Shown: positions 1-9,824 of the stretch, piece by piece
How the letters are laid out: each line of letters opens with the position of its first letter
Numbering within the stretch: the first letter of the stretch is position 1
Assembly: GCF_003024515.2 (NCBI RefSeq)
Contig: NZ_PYIX02000002.1
Coordinates: 231,116 to 295,115 of the forward strand
Reading direction: 5' to 3'
DNA length: 64,000 nucleotides
Source of the DNA: Acinetobacter sichuanensis
Lineage (GTDB): Bacteria > Pseudomonadota > Gammaproteobacteria > Pseudomonadales > Moraxellaceae
The notes under the pieces: model-generated
Told to the model about the DNA's origin: nothing
The model's input: the letters and a program-made list of their open reading frames with translations, nothing else
The model's database searches: none
Position numbers and translations under genes: made by a program

Positions 1-408
1 TGCACTGATAATATCTGCATAGGTATGTTTTTCTTGGGTTAAATCTTTATTGATGATCAAGGCTATTTCAGCTTCAACTTTAGGCTGAATCAATGTGCCT
101 GCAGGAATCGCTTCGCCATCGCCAAAAGCCATATCGGCAAATAGCATGCCAAAATCTGGTTGATCTACGCCTAATTGCTTTTGAACTGCAATTGAAGTTA
201 AGCCAATTTTACGACCAACTAAGCGGCGTCCTTCCTTCAGCGCACGTTGTGTATTGACTTCTTGTACAGCATAAGCAATATCAACATCTGCATTTTCAGC
301 ACCCAATTGTGGACGAACAGGTGCAATTGCAACTTTTGACAATTCAGCTTCACGGAGTGCCAAGGCAACCGATTCAACACTTGTTTTAACAACAGCAGAA
401 TTCGACAT
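1..408 (-). CDS. 2-keto-4-pentenoate hydratase-like protein (partial, C-terminus outside window)
   Basis: The first 136 codons of a fumarylacetoacetate-hydrolase-superfamily enzyme are visible; the rest lies before position 1. The segment GRRLVGRKIGLTS followed by QKQLGVDQPDFGMLFADM closely matches the MhpD / 2-hydroxypenta-2,4-dienoate hydratase / 4-oxalocrotonate decarboxylase group, which acts in meta-cleavage of aromatic compounds. The EAEIAL segment carries the acidic residues that bind the divalent metal in this family. I chose the second of two adjacent ATGs (408) because an AAGGA ribosome site lies 6 nt upstream of it; 411 is possible. Substrate (hydratase or decarboxylase) cannot be decided from this fragment, and its operon partners lie outside the window. 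Confidence 0.8.
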   Translation of the reverse strand, partial: MSNSAVVKTSVESVALALREAELSKVAIAPVRPQLGAENADVDIAYAVQEVNTQRALKEGRRLVGRKIGLTSIAVQKQLGVDQPDFGMLFADMAFGDGEAIPAGTLIQPKVEAEIALIINKDLTQEKHTYADIISA

Positions 409-411
409 CAT

Positions 412-898
412 CTTTCCTTAAACTACAAAAATGGACTCAATACCGTTTTCATGAATCAGACCAATCTTTGCAGTTCCACTGCATCTGAACTCATCTATAA
501 AACATGTACTTTTATGAACAGTTTAAGCATCAGGAAAATGTCATTTTTGTGCCAATACTTATTTTATGTATGGCAATAGTTAGAAGCTATAAATGCTTAT
601 TTGCATAGAGAAAAAGTTAAATATTTTATAAATTTCAAAATAAAATAATCAGAAATAGAGAAAATAAATTCATGATTTATTTTTGAGCAGATGATGTTCT
701 ACGACTAAAAGATAATAAAATGCACGACAAAATAAAGCACAAGAACTGCCGTTAATTTTTGTATTTTACGGATCAATTCGCATAAATATTCAGAAGAAAA
801 TATGTGAAAGAATTAATTTGCCTAATCTTTAAACAAAAACTTAGCAAACAAAAATCTAGGCGAAATTAATTCTTGATTTTAAAAATATAACAAGATGA
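412..898. other. Intergenic region with a long inverted repeat
   Basis: No gene is seen in this 487-bp AT-rich gap between two minus-strand genes. It should carry the promoter of the hydratase-like gene near 420-500. The clearest structure is a near-perfect inverted repeat: GAATTAATTTGCCTA at 810-824 against TAGGCGAAATTAATTC at 857-872 (one unpaired base), separated by about 32 nt. It lies some 25 nt beyond the end of the HAD phosphatase gene, so it could be a transcript 3' structure or an operator. Confidence 0.5.
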
Positions 899-1567
899 CT
901 AAATTGCGTCTTGAAGCTGATTTTGTCGTAACAAAAACTGATGCAAAGCCTGAACATCATCAGCGATGGTTAAAGGTGCAAACTGCTGTAAAGTTTCAGG
1001 CGTATGTACACCATAGCTCACGCCTACACGAGGCATGGCAATGTTTTGCGCCATTTCCAAATCATAAGACGTATCACCCACCATAATCGCACGATCTGCC
1101 TCTACGCCCGTATGTTGCAAAATTTCAGCAAGCATCAATGGATCAGGTTTAGATTTGGTTTCACTTGCGGCACGAGTCACACAAAACAAATCCTGACTTT
1201 GGGTCTGCGCCAATACACGATCTAAACCACGACGGCTTTTTCCAGTTGCAACAGCGAGTTGAATGTTCTGACTTTTCAAGTCATGCAACATTTCGGCAAC
1301 CCCTGCAAACCATTGATCATCCTTGGAATGCTCCACATAATGATCGCCATAGCTTTTTAAAATATCGGTGTGTAATTCAGGTACATCTGGAAATAAAACC
1401 TGTGCCACTTCAGGCAAACCCAAACCAATAATACTTTTTGCTGCGTCATCAGTTAAAGGCTGATCAAATTGCTGTGCAGCAAATTTTAAACTCGCCACGA
1501 TCTGCCCGACAGAATCAAATAATGTTCCATCCCAATCAAAAATAATCAGCTCTATAGGTTTTTGCAT
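899..1567 (-). CDS. HAD-family hydrolase, phosphoglycolate phosphatase-like
   Basis: A 222-residue haloacid dehalogenase-type phosphatase. Motif I is FDWDGT with the nucleophile D11 and general acid D13; motif II lies in AVATGKSRRG; the motif III lysine is in KSKPDP; motif IV is GDTSYDLEMA, with acidic magnesium ligands. The helical cap between motifs I and II is the size seen in Gph/PGP-type enzymes. It sits 157 bp downstream of rluC on the same strand; the same HAD-rluC-rne neighbourhood is known in Pseudomonas, so this is the orthologous position rather than a metabolic operon. The substrate cannot be inferred; phosphoglycolate phosphatase is only the closest general description. Confidence 0.85.
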   Translation of the reverse strand: MQKPIELIIFDWDGTLFDSVGQIVASLKFAAQQFDQPLTDDAAKSIIGLGLPEVAQVLFPDVPELHTDILKSYGDHYVEHSKDDQWFAGVAEMLHDLKSQNIQLAVATGKSRRGLDRVLAQTQSQDLFCVTRAASETKSKPDPLMLAEILQHTGVEADRAIMVGDTSYDLEMAQNIAMPRVGVSYGVHTPETLQQFAPLTIADDVQALHQFLLRQNQLQDAI

Positions 1568-1604
1568 GATAGATTCCCATATTTACTTTTTGATAAATCC
1601 TCAC

Positions 1605-1722
1605 CCTGAGCAGAAATGCTGCGCAAGTCTTCTTTAAAAAAGGAGAGGGAACTTTTCATTACTAAAAACTATTCTAGTTACAGGTCGTTCCCCTCTTTCT
1701 CAAAGAGGGGTTAGGGGAGATT
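1605..1722. repeat. Intergenic palindromic element
   Basis: A stretch between rluC and the HAD gene built of purine- and pyrimidine-rich blocks. It contains a perfect hairpin CCCCTCTTT-ctc-AAAGAGGGG at 1690-1710 and an AAAAAAGGAGAGGGAAC block near 1635-1652. A similar composition (CCCTCTCCCT, plus a perfect GAGGAGGGA palindrome) recurs at about 34871-34920. It looks like the small dispersed intergenic elements common in Acinetobacter genomes; copy number cannot be checked here. Confidence 0.4.
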
Positions 1723-1724
1723 TG

Positions 1725-2675
1725 CTAATTAGTAGGCTTATCCGCTTTCTGCGCTCTTAACTGCGCCACCAAACTCTGCATATCCTCAGGCAATGGTGCT
1801 TCAATCGGCTCATAGCCCGGAATTTCCAAACGCATCGCATGCAAACACAAACGACGTGGATTTGGACCACGATATTCAGTTTCATGCCCGTATTTATCAT
1901 CACCCACCAAAGGATGCCCGATACTTAAACCATGTACACGAATCTGATGGGTACGCCCTGAAAGCGGTGAAGCATAAACCAAAGTCGCATGCATAAAGCG
2001 TTCCGCTACCTTCCATTGTGTCTTAGATTCTTTACCATCTTTTGACACACGAACACGACGCTCACCATTGGCAAGTTCATAACGCAATAAAGGTTGATCA
2101 ATCAACTGATCATCCAGACTGACCTGACCTTTGGCAATGGCTGCATAAGTTTTACGAATTTTATGCTCACGCAATAAATCTTGCAGTGTTTTCAATGTGC
2201 TACGCTTTTTACTGATCATGACCAAGCCAGAAGTATCACGGTCGATCCGATGAATCAGCTCCAGATATTTTTTACCAGTCGCGGCACGCAAGCCTTCAAT
2301 CAATCCATATGCAACGCCACTGCCGCCATGCACAGCAATACCTGAAGGCTTGTTTACAACCATTAAGCCTTCATCTTCATAAACCACACGACTTAGTAAA
2401 CTTTGTGCGACTTTATCTGAAACAGGTACAGCAGATTCATCTTTTTGTTCAAAACGAATCGGAGCAACACGAATTTGGTCACCAATCGCCAGCTTAGTTT
2501 CAGCTTTTACGCGCTTTTTATTGACACGCACCTGACCTTCACGAATCAGTCGGTAAATACGGCTTTTAGGCACGCCTTTTAAACGACTGAATAGAAAATT
2601 ATCAATACGTTGACCTTCTTGATGTTCGTCGACTTCAAACCAGGTGACACTTTGCCAGTCTTGTGTAGAATTCAT
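1725..2675 (-). CDS. rluC: 23S rRNA pseudouridine synthase RluC
   Basis: RluC isomerises uridines 955, 2504 and 2580 of 23S rRNA (E. coli numbering). The 316-residue protein has an N-terminal S4 RNA-binding domain (GQRIDNFL to VNKKRVK, about residues 21-58) followed by the pseudouridine synthase domain. The catalytic motif HRIDRDTSG is at 142-150, with the catalytic aspartate at D145, and GRTHQIRVH follows later. The reading frame extends 30 codons upstream to 2765, but similarity to E. coli RluC begins just after the ATG at 2675, so I use that start; its ribosome site is weak. It is divergent from rne across a long intergenic region, the usual gammaproteobacterial arrangement. Confidence 0.93.
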   Translation of the reverse strand: MNSTQDWQSVTWFEVDEHQEGQRIDNFLFSRLKGVPKSRIYRLIREGQVRVNKKRVKAETKLAIGDQIRVAPIRFEQKDESAVPVSDKVAQSLLSRVVYEDEGLMVVNKPSGIAVHGGSGVAYGLIEGLRAATGKKYLELIHRIDRDTSGLVMISKKRSTLKTLQDLLREHKIRKTYAAIAKGQVSLDDQLIDQPLLRYELANGERRVRVSKDGKESKTQWKVAERFMHATLVYASPLSGRTHQIRVHGLSIGHPLVGDDKYGHETEYRGPNPRRLCLHAMRLEIPGYEPIEAPLPEDMQSLVAQLRAQKADKPTN

Positions 2676-3442
2676 ACAGTTACGATGACCCAATAAAAAC
2701 GAAATTTTGATTAAAAACTGATCACTTAGACTATACTTTTCATACAAAATAAATGCATAGCCCATAGGCAGATGATGTAAGGTTTGCTATAGTCAGCGCA
2801 CGGATACCACCGTAAGTGAAATTTATTGTGACATTTTCAAGACTTTTGAGAATTAAACACATACAAAATTCACCATAAACTCGGAAAGGTCCCAAAAGAA
2901 TATGCCGACGCCGAAGGCTTTATTATATCGGCAAAAAGACAAACTGTTGCGTTTAATTGTATTTAAAGTACAGAAATCAGTTTGTTTAAAAATATATGTC
3001 GCCAACCCAGACGTTGGTTTTTAAACATAAACTGATACACGCCAGACAAGTCGCTTTAGAGTGTTATTCAGGACATAAGTGTTTGAGGCATTGGAACTGC
3101 ATATTTTGTAAAGATACGACGATAATTCCGTATCAAGACGCGCTCACAAAAAACTGAGCTGCTCTTCGAGCAATATGTCAGTGAAAGACGAATCAAATCA
3201 GTCATCCAATGCACCACTTTCAGTACCAGTGAAAACCTCAGAACTTTAATTGTGCAAAGATTAAAGAAGTATTGCAGCATCAATACAGGCATCAAATCCA
3301 AACTTGTTCAAGACAAGCTGGTAAATCACTCAAGTTATTAGAAATGATTTTCAATAATTTGAGCATTGATCCAATATTAAGATGTTCGCTTCACTTATAG
3401 ATAGCGAGTTGTTGGTGTGGATCACTATTAGGTGTTACACCC
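2676..3442 (+). promoter_or_regulatory. rluC/rne divergent promoter region and long rne leader
   Basis: This 767-bp region separates divergent rluC and rne and has no convincing gene. RNase E mRNAs in enterobacteria have a long structured 5' leader that lets the enzyme control its own message; the position and length here suggest the same. Visible structures include CCAAC-ccagac-GTTGG followed by a T run at about 3003-3024, a GCTC-ttc-GAGC hairpin near 3170-3180, and GGTGT / ACACC pairing possibilities (about 3415-3440) that end immediately before the rne ATG. I could not fix the rne promoter; the autoregulatory role is inference. Confidence 0.4.
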
Positions 3443-6400
3443 ATGAAACGTATGTTGATCAATGCAACACATGCCGAAGAAGTTCGCGTTGCACTTATCA
3501 CTGGTCACCGTCTTTACGATTTCGATCTTGAAAATCGCACGCGTGAACAAAAGAAAGCCAATATCTATAAAGGTCATGTGACTCGCGTAGAGCCTTCTCT
3601 AGAAGCTGTATTTGTAGAGTATGGTGCAGGTCGTCAAGGTTTCTTGTCGATGCGCGAAATTGCCAATTCCTACTATAAAGCCGATCCTCGTCAAACTTCA
3701 AATATTCGTGAACTCATCACTGAAGGCACTGAACTTTTAGTTCAAGTTGAAAAAGAAGAACGTGGTAATAAAGGCGCTGCCCTTTCTACTTATATTTCCC
3801 TTGCAGGTCGTTATTTAGTTTTAATGCCAAATAACCCGAAAGGTGGCGGTATAAGTCGTCAGATTTCAGGTTCTGTTCGTGAAGAACTAAAAGAAATGTT
3901 GGCTTCTTTAAATACCCCTCGTGGCATGAGCGTCATTGTTCGTACTGCGGGTATTGGTCGTACTCAAGAAGAATTACAACTTGACTTACAACATTTATTA
4001 GACCTTTGGTCACAAATTCAAAGCACAGCAAGTTCTGGTCCATCGCCAATGTTGGTTCACCAAGAAGCTGGCGTTGTGACTCGTGCCATCCGTGATTATC
4101 TACGTGATGATGTTGCAGAAATTTTAATTGATTCTGAGCAAGCTTATAACGAAGCCTATAACTTTGTGAAAGCAGTGATGCCGAACCAATTAGACAAACT
4201 CAAAACTTATACCTTAAATGAACCATTATTTGCTCATTTCGGGATTGAAAGCCAAATTCAAACGGCTTATGAGCGTGAAGTTAAACTGCCTTCAGGTGGT
4301 TCGATCGTTATTGACCAAACTGAAGCATTGGTGTCTATCGACATTAACTCAGCAAAATCAACACGTGGTCATGACGTTGAAGAAACTGCATTAAGCACAA
4401 ACTTAGAAGCTGCTGAAGAAATTTCTCGTCAACTCCGTTTACGTGATATCGGTGGTTTGGTTGTCATCGATTTTATCGACATGACCAAAGAACGTAACCA
4501 ACGTATGGTTGAAGCGAAACTTCGTGAAGCAACACAAAGTGACCGTGCTCGTATCCAATTCGGTCAATTATCACGTTTTGGCTTGATGGAAATGAGCCGT
4601 CAACGCTTACGCCCTTCTCTTGAAGAAGCAACGGGTTATGTTTGCCCACGTTGTCATGGCACAGGCATGGTACGTGACTTACGTTCACTTTCACTTTCAA
4701 TTATGCGTAAAGTTGAAGAAATTGCTCTTCGTGAACGTCATGGTGAAGTACAAGTCGAAGTTCCTGTCGAAATTGCAGCATTCTTATTGAATGAAAAGCG
4801 TCACAGTCTTGTTTACTTAGAACAAACCTCAAATGTACGTGTGACTGTATTGCCACATCCACATTTAGAAACGCCACATTACGAAATTTCATACAACCCT
4901 GAAGGTTTCGCACCAACAAGCTATGAGCGGACTGAAGCAACACGTTCTAGTGAAAAAGAATTGGGTTATGAATCTTCTGAATGGCATTTAGAAGAAGAAC
5001 ATGCAGCTGCTCAACATACAACTGCGCCAACTCCAAACAATAACAACAAAGTATCTAACAACCATAAAAAGCAAAATACTGCGCCAGTGGTACAAGCAAC
5101 TCAACAACCACAAGTTGCTAAAACACCGACTGCAACGACAAGCCCATGTGCATGGTTAGAAAACTTGTTTGTCCAAAAACAAGCAAGCACGATTGACCAA
5201 TCCCGCACAGCAAATAATGCTGCGGCTGCGATTGAACAAATGGTGAATGGTGGTGCTGTTAGTCGTGGTCAGTTTGGTCATGTCAATACAACAGCAGTTG
5301 CTGCACCTCAACAACCTGCACTTGTTGAAACCAATGCTTATTTAGGTCACGCTCCTGCTGCAAAAAATGAGCAACGTGATTACGCTGAAAAAGTGATTGA
5401 GAAAGAAGAAAAATCTCAACGTAATAACAAAAAGCGTAACAACAACAATAAGCACAAAGACACACGTGAACAATCACATGATCAACATCATCAAGTGATT
5501 GAAGAAGTTGTCCAAGCTCCACGTCAAGAACAGCGTGAACCTCGTCAAGAACAGCAACGTGAGCCTCGTCAAGAGCAACAACGTCGTCAGCAAAAACCAC
5601 AACGTGTTCAACATGAACAATCTGCTGATACACATGACAGCGTTCCTCGTCGTGACCGTAACAACCAGCAACGTCCAAATCGCCCAAATCGTCATCGCGA
5701 TGCGAGTGTATTTAATGATGAGCAAAATTCAGCACCTCCTGTTTCTGCACCAAGAGAAAACAAAGCTGTTGAAAAAGCACCAAGCATCAAAGTTGATCTT
5801 GTTGAAGCACCACGTAATGAAACAATGACGACTGCTTTAGTGGTGAATGTTGACCAAGCGCAAAGTGAAATTATTGCTTTAGCACCTCAGCAACATGTAG
5901 CTGCGAAAAAAGAAGCTGTTGCTCCAGTTGCAAAAGTTGCAGCAAATAAAGCTGCAACAACAACTGAAACACCACAAGCAACTGTTAAAGTTGAACCTGT
6001 TGTCGTTGAAGAGCAACCTGTTGCACAAGCAACTCAACCCGTAAAACGTGCAAGCAATGACCCACGTCAACGTCGCCGTCAACAACGTGAGACTGCTACA
6101 ACCACGCCTGTAGTTGAAGTTCCTAAACTAGCACCTTCACAAATCCCAACGTTAAGCCAATATACGATTGGTAGTTTGATTCGCCATGTATATGGTGAAG
6201 ACTGTGCTGTGTTGATTGAACAATTTGGTTTAATTCCAACATTCAATCGTGCATTACAAAAATTCTCTGACGAGTATGCAGCAACTTTAAAAGTTGAAAA
6301 AACTGTAGCGCCTGTTGAGAAAAAAGCAGTCACACGTGATGTTGCGATTACTAAAGCAGAACCTGAAGCAGAACCTGCACCAGTACTTGATTTAGTACCG

Positions 6401-6997
6401 CCAAAACCTGTTTCAGACAACCGTGTTGCAAATGACCCACGTGAACGTCGTCGTTTAGCAAAACTTGCCGCTGAACAAGCAAAGCAAGCACATGTTGAAC
6501 AGAAACAAGTTGCTGAACCTGCTGTTACAGAGGTCGTTGCTGAAGCTGTTGAGCAAGCTGAAAAATCTGTTGAAAAATCACAGGAAATTGCACCAAGTGC
6601 AGTGGCAAATGCAGAAGTAACAGCACAAAGTGAAATTGCTCTACAAACAGAAAATGTTTCTGTTGCTGAGTTAACTACAGCTGTTGAGCCTGTTGCTCAA
6701 AAAGAAGACCAACCTGAAGCAAAAACCATTGCCGAAGTTGAAGTAGCTATGACTGAGCAAGCACCTGCTGAAGAAAAAGCTGTGGTTGAAACTGCAAAAC
6801 CAACCAAAGCACAAAGCAAAGCCAAAGCTCAGCCAAATGCTGCAACTGAGGCGCAAAGTGCAGAAGCTGTAAGCAAAAGCACTAAAAAGGCTGAAGTAAC
6901 CGAAGACTCTGAGAAAGTAGATGGTGAAAAACCTGCACGTCCTCGTCGTCCTCGTGGTCGTCCACCAAAGAAAACGACACCACCTGCAGCAGAATGA
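3443..6997 (+). CDS. rne: Ribonuclease E
   Basis: RNase E is the essential endoribonuclease that starts mRNA decay and processes rRNA and tRNA, and scaffolds the degradosome. The N-terminal half (about residues 1-500) aligns closely with E. coli RNase [10 protein letters not shown] start, S1 domain containing [18 protein letters not shown], catalytic magnesium aspartates in SIDINSAKS and VVIDFIDMT, and the zinc-link CPRCHGTG. The remaining 680 residues are low-complexity and charged, typical of the unstructured scaffold. The tail contains tandem REPRQEQQ repeats (about 690-715), two copies of NDPRxRRR (about 872 and 996) and an AT-hook-like RPRGRPPKK close to the C-terminus. 1184 residues is long but within the range for the family. 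A strong terminator follows. Confidence 0.97.
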   Translation: MKRMLINATHAEEVRVALITGHRLYDFDLENRTREQKKANIYKGHVTRVEPSLEAVFVEYGAGRQGFLSMREIANSYYKADPRQTSNIRELITEGTELLVQVEKEERGNKGAALSTYISLAGRYLVLMPNNPKGGGISRQISGSVREELKEMLASLNTPRGMSVIVRTAGIGRTQEELQLDLQHLLDLWSQIQSTASSGPSPMLVHQEAGVVTRAIRDYLRDDVAEILIDSEQAYNEAYNFVKAVMPNQLDKLKTYTLNEPLFAHFGIESQIQTAYEREVKLPSGGSIVIDQTEALVSIDINSAKSTRGHDVEETALSTNLEAAEEISRQLRLRDIGGLVVIDFIDMTKERNQRMVEAKLREATQSDRARIQFGQLSRFGLMEMSRQRLRPSLEEATGYVCPRCHGTGMVRDLRSLSLSIMRKVEEIALRERHGEVQVEVPVEIAAFLLNEKRHSLVYLEQTSNVRVTVLPHPHLETPHYEISYNPEGFAPTSYERTEATRSSEKELGYESSEWHLEEEHAAAQHTTAPTPNNNNKVSNNHKKQNTAPVVQATQQPQVAKTPTATTSPCAWLENLFVQKQASTIDQSRTANNAAAAIEQMVNGGAVSRGQFGHVNTTAVAAPQQPALVETNAYLGHAPAAKNEQRDYAEKVIEKEEKSQRNNKKRNNNNKHKDTREQSHDQHHQVIEEVVQAPRQEQREPRQEQQREPRQEQQRRQQKPQRVQHEQSADTHDSVPRRDRNNQQRPNRPNRHRDASVFNDEQNSAPPVSAPRENKAVEKAPSIKVDLVEAPRNETMTTALVVNVDQAQSEIIALAPQQHVAAKKEAVAPVAKVAANKAATTTETPQATVKVEPVVVEEQPVAQATQPVKRASNDPRQRRRQQRETATTTPVVEVPKLAPSQIPTLSQYTIGSLIRHVYGEDCAVLIEQFGLIPTFNRALQKFSDEYAATLKVEKTVAPVEKKAVTRDVAITKAEPEAEPAPVLDLVPPKPVSDNRVANDPRERRRLAKLAAEQAKQAHVEQKQVAEPAVTEVVAEAVEQAEKSVEKSQEIAPSAVANAEVTAQSEIALQTENVSVAELTTAVEPVAQKEDQPEAKTIAEVEVAMTEQAPAEEKAVVETAKPTKAQSKAKAQPNAATEAQSAEAVSKSTKKAEVTEDSEKVDGEKPARPRRPRGRPPKKTTPPAAE

Positions 6998-7024
6998 TTT
7001 GCTGAATTGCGGGTGATTTAAGAG

Positions 7025-7055
7025 AACCTAGCCATTTCGATGGCTAGGTTTTTTT
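7025..7055 (+). terminator. Rho-independent terminator of rne
   Basis: Hairpin CCTAGCCAT-ttcg-ATGGCTAGG followed directly by seven T residues, starting about 30 nt after the rne stop codon. The 9-bp stem with a UUCG-type loop is a classic intrinsic terminator. Confidence 0.92.
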
Positions 7056-7205
7056 GTTATTTTTAATGGTATTTTTATAAGTTTTGTCAAATTAGGTTGA
7101 TTGCACTAGAGCACTACCGTTAAAAGGACAACTGTAAAATCACTGTAAAGTAAACTCGCAGACAAAATAGACCATATTGGATTACGAAAAATAAATAGGA
7201 TGCTT

Positions 7206-9047
7206 ATGAGCTCAAATACACAGAACGATCTTATCGGGATTGCTGATGTCGCAGCGCGACTCCCTCAATTTATCAATAAAGTCCCTAATTTACTCACTGG
7301 CCTAAAACAAGCCTATTTACGCACACCCAATACACCTTCTGGTTTAGGTTTAGCATTTGAACGCGCCGTAAAACGCAATCCTTATGGTGATGCTTTACTT
7401 TTTGAAGACCAACGTTTCAGCTATAAAGAACTCAACAATTGGGCAAATCAAATTGCACACTATTATCTTTCATTAGGTGCATCCAAAGGTGATGTCATCA
7501 CGGTAATGATTGAAAATCGCCCTGAGCTGATTGCTACTGTGATTGCACTAGCAAAAATTGGGGTAACTTCTGCTCTTGTGAATACTTCTCAAGTTGGAAA
7601 AGTTTTAACTCATAGCATCAACCTCGTTAATCCAATCGCGATTATTGTAGGGGAAGAATGTCGTGCCGCAGTTGATGAAATTCGCCAAGATTTAAATATT
7701 GCAGCAGATCGCTTTCATTGGTTTGCAGATCAAGAAACGTTAAAAGATATCGGTCAAGCACCTGAAGGCTATACCAACATTGCCCAAGTCATTGATGATT
7801 TTCCAAAATTTAATGTACCAACGACCCACAAAGTCACAGGTAAAGATGGTTTATTTTACATCTACACATCAGGTACTACAGGTTTACCTAAAGCCGTTAT
7901 TTTTACGAATAGCCGTTGGATGCTGGCTTTTGGTACTTATGGTCATGTGCTCAATCTAAACGAAGATGATGTAATGTACTGCACACTCCCTCTCTACCAT
8001 GCAACAGGAATGGTTGTGTGCTGGTGTGGTGTACTCGCTGGTGCAGCAACATTGGCGATTCGCCGTAAATATTCAACATCAGCATTTTGGACAGATGTTA
8101 AAAAGTTTAATGCTTCTGCTATTGGCTATGTCGGAGAACTTTGTCGCTATTTAATGGATGCGCCTGAATCAGCAGCAGATCGTGACCATCGTGTAACAAA
8201 GATGATTGGTAATGGTATGCGTCCAAATATTTGGAGCAAATTTAAACAACGTTTTGGCATTAAAGAAATTTTAGAGTTGTATGCTTCAAGTGAAGGTAAT
8301 GTCGGCTTCAGTAATATCTTTAATTTTGATAATACAGTCGGTTTTTCACCTATTCCTTACGCAATCATCCAATTTGACAAAGAAAAAAATGAAGCTGTAC
8401 GTGATAAAAAAGGATATTGCATTAAAGTCAACAAAGGTGAAGTTGGCTTATTATTAGGCAAAATCACCAAACGCTCACCTTTTGATGGCTATACCGATCC
8501 TGAAAAAAATAAATCTGTGATTATGAAAGATGTCTTCCAAAAAGGAGATTCTTATTTTATTACAGGTGATTTAGTCCGTGATATTGGCTTCCGTCATGCT
8601 CAATTTGTTGACCGTCTAGGCGATACATTCCGCTGGAAAGGCGAAAATGTTTCTACAACTGAAGTTGAAAATATTGTTAGCGAATATAGCAAAATTACTG
8701 AAGCTGTTGTTTATGGTGTCGAAATTCCAAATACGAATGGTCGCGCAGGAATGGCAGCGATTACGTTAAGTGAAAATGAAACGCTGAATGAACAAGATCT
8801 AACCAACATGGTTACGGAGTTTAAAAAAGGACTTCCTGCTTATGCTATTCCTGTATTTTTACGTATACAAGAAGCAGTAGAAACGACTGGAACCTTTAAG
8901 TATCAAAAAAATAAGCTCAAAGAACAAGCTTATGATCCAAAGAAAACCTCTGATCGCTTATATGTTTTTTTACCGAGCACCAACTGTTATTGTGAAATGA
9001 CAGATGAAATTTACAAAAATATTGAGGACTATAAATATCGTTTTTAA
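7206..9047 (+). CDS. Long/very-long-chain acyl-CoA synthetase (FATP-like, AMP-binding)
   Basis: An ANL-superfamily adenylate-forming enzyme that activates fatty acids to acyl-CoA. The ATP/AMP signature YIYTSGTTGLPKA lies at about residues 217-230. The later segments LYASSEGN and TGDLVRDIGFRHAQFVDRLGD and the C-terminal WKGENVSTTEVE are typical of the fatty-acid-transport-protein/very-long-chain branch (as in mycobacterial FadD6), not of E. coli FadD. Length (613 residues) suits the family. The start at 7206 is preferred over the ATG at 7200 because the AGGA at 7197-7200 overlaps the first ATG and is correctly spaced for the second. It stands alone after the rne terminator. Substrate chain length is not readable from sequence. 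Confidence 0.88.
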   Translation: MSSNTQNDLIGIADVAARLPQFINKVPNLLTGLKQAYLRTPNTPSGLGLAFERAVKRNPYGDALLFEDQRFSYKELNNWANQIAHYYLSLGASKGDVITVMIENRPELIATVIALAKIGVTSALVNTSQVGKVLTHSINLVNPIAIIVGEECRAAVDEIRQDLNIAADRFHWFADQETLKDIGQAPEGYTNIAQVIDDFPKFNVPTTHKVTGKDGLFYIYTSGTTGLPKAVIFTNSRWMLAFGTYGHVLNLNEDDVMYCTLPLYHATGMVVCWCGVLAGAATLAIRRKYSTSAFWTDVKKFNASAIGYVGELCRYLMDAPESAADRDHRVTKMIGNGMRPNIWSKFKQRFGIKEILELYASSEGNVGFSNIFNFDNTVGFSPIPYAIIQFDKEKNEAVRDKKGYCIKVNKGEVGLLLGKITKRSPFDGYTDPEKNKSVIMKDVFQKGDSYFITGDLVRDIGFRHAQFVDRLGDTFRWKGENVSTTEVENIVSEYSKITEAVVYGVEIPNTNGRAGMAAITLSENETLNEQDLTNMVTEFKKGLPAYAIPVFLRIQEAVETTGTFKYQKNKLKEQAYDPKKTSDRLYVFLPSTNCYCEMTDEIYKNIEDYKYRF

Positions 9048-9140
9048 GTCAAAACGAAGCGACAAAAACACAATTTTAGAAAATAATTGCTAAAATTGTG
9101 TTATTTATAACCGAACGTTGCAAACTTTATTAATTTTTAC

Positions 9141-9168
9141 TTGCGCTCTATCAATAAATTGCTAAAAT
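9141..9168 (+). promoter_or_regulatory. Likely promoter of the tRNA-Lys cluster
   Basis: TTGCGC (9141-9146) and TAAAAT (9163-9168) are separated by 16 nt and resemble sigma-70 -35 and -10 boxes. They lie about 70 nt upstream of the first tRNA-Lys. Assigned by position and consensus only. Confidence 0.45.
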
Positions 9169-9240
9169 ACGCTCCATCAAAACAAAGTAGTGTTTAATTT
9201 TATTTTACACTGCGTATTTAAGGTAAAACTTAGATATAGT

Positions 9241-9316
9241 GGGTCGTTAGCTCAGCTGGTAGAGCAGCGGACTTTTAATCCGTTGGTCCCGCGTTCGAAT
9301 CGCGGACGACCCACCA
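9241..9316 (+). tRNA. tRNA-Lys (anticodon TTT), copy 1
   Basis: A 76-nt cloverleaf: acceptor GGGTCGT paired with ACGACCC, D-arm AGCTCAGCTGGTAGAGC, anticodon loop CTTTTAA (TTT), T-arm with GTTCGAATC, and an encoded CCA. First of three identical copies. Confidence 0.98.
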
Positions 9317-9338
9317 CTTATTTTGATCACCTTTAGAT

Positions 9339-9414
9339 GGGTCGTTAGCTCAGCTGGTAGAGCAGCGGACTTTTAATCCGTTGGTCCCGCGTTCGAATCG
9401 CGGACGACCCACCA
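9339..9414 (+). tRNA. tRNA-Lys (anticodon TTT), copy 2
   Basis: Identical over all 76 nt to the copy at 9241, including the encoded CCA end, and separated from it by only 22 nt. The copies are probably cut from one precursor. Confidence 0.98.
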
Positions 9415-9418
9415 TCTC

Positions 9419-9470
9419 ATTGTAAAAGCCAATTTTACAATACCTGCTCAGGATAGCTTATCCTTGCTCA
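9419..9470 (+). other. Hairpin-forming spacer between tRNA copies 2 and 3
   Basis: The 56-nt spacer can form a 9-bp hairpin, ATTGTAAAA (9419-9427) with TTTTACAAT (9433-9441), then a second one around GGATA-gct-TATCC. These structures probably shape processing of the multi-tRNA precursor; no T run supports termination. Confidence 0.45.
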
Positions 9471-9546
9471 GGGTCGTTAGCTCAGCTGGTAGAGCAGCGG
9501 ACTTTTAATCCGTTGGTCCCGCGTTCGAATCGCGGACGACCCACCA
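9471..9546 (+). tRNA. tRNA-Lys (anticodon TTT), copy 3
   Basis: Third identical 76-nt copy with encoded CCA. Three identical lysine tRNA genes fit a genome where AAA is the common lysine codon, as it is in the genes of this window. Confidence 0.98.
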
Positions 9547-9824
9547 TTCTTTCTTAGGGCTTCTTTCTTTAATACAGCAGTGTTAAAACAGAAACGAAAC
9601 CTACAAACGATCCGACCAAGACCAAACATCTACAACTAGATGCTTCGCCATTCTCGATTTTTTGTTAAATTTACCTGTTAACGATATAAATTTGATATTG
9701 TATGTCAAATATTAAATCTGCAAACAGTTAGATGGCATATGTAATCTAGTATTCAAAACTACATACTGCGTCTATCTTGTAAAAATTTTAAAACGATATT
9801 TTAACGTGTTTTAAAATTTTCTCA

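Noticed and set aside
3068..3301. 77-residue minus-strand open frame in the rne leader
   Set aside because: No ribosome site, no family resemblance, and an amino-acid composition like random AT-rich DNA; it most likely reflects the long untranslated leader.
5283..5725. Overlapping long frames in other phases of rne, including His- and Val-rich translations
   Set aside because: They arise from the repetitive GAA/CAA-rich codons of the RNase E tail and mirror the real frame.
9241..9546. Mobile element integrated at tRNA-Lys copies
   Set aside because: The three copies are complete tRNA genes with short spacers and no integrase or partial 3' duplicate is nearby; tandem duplication is the simpler explanation.
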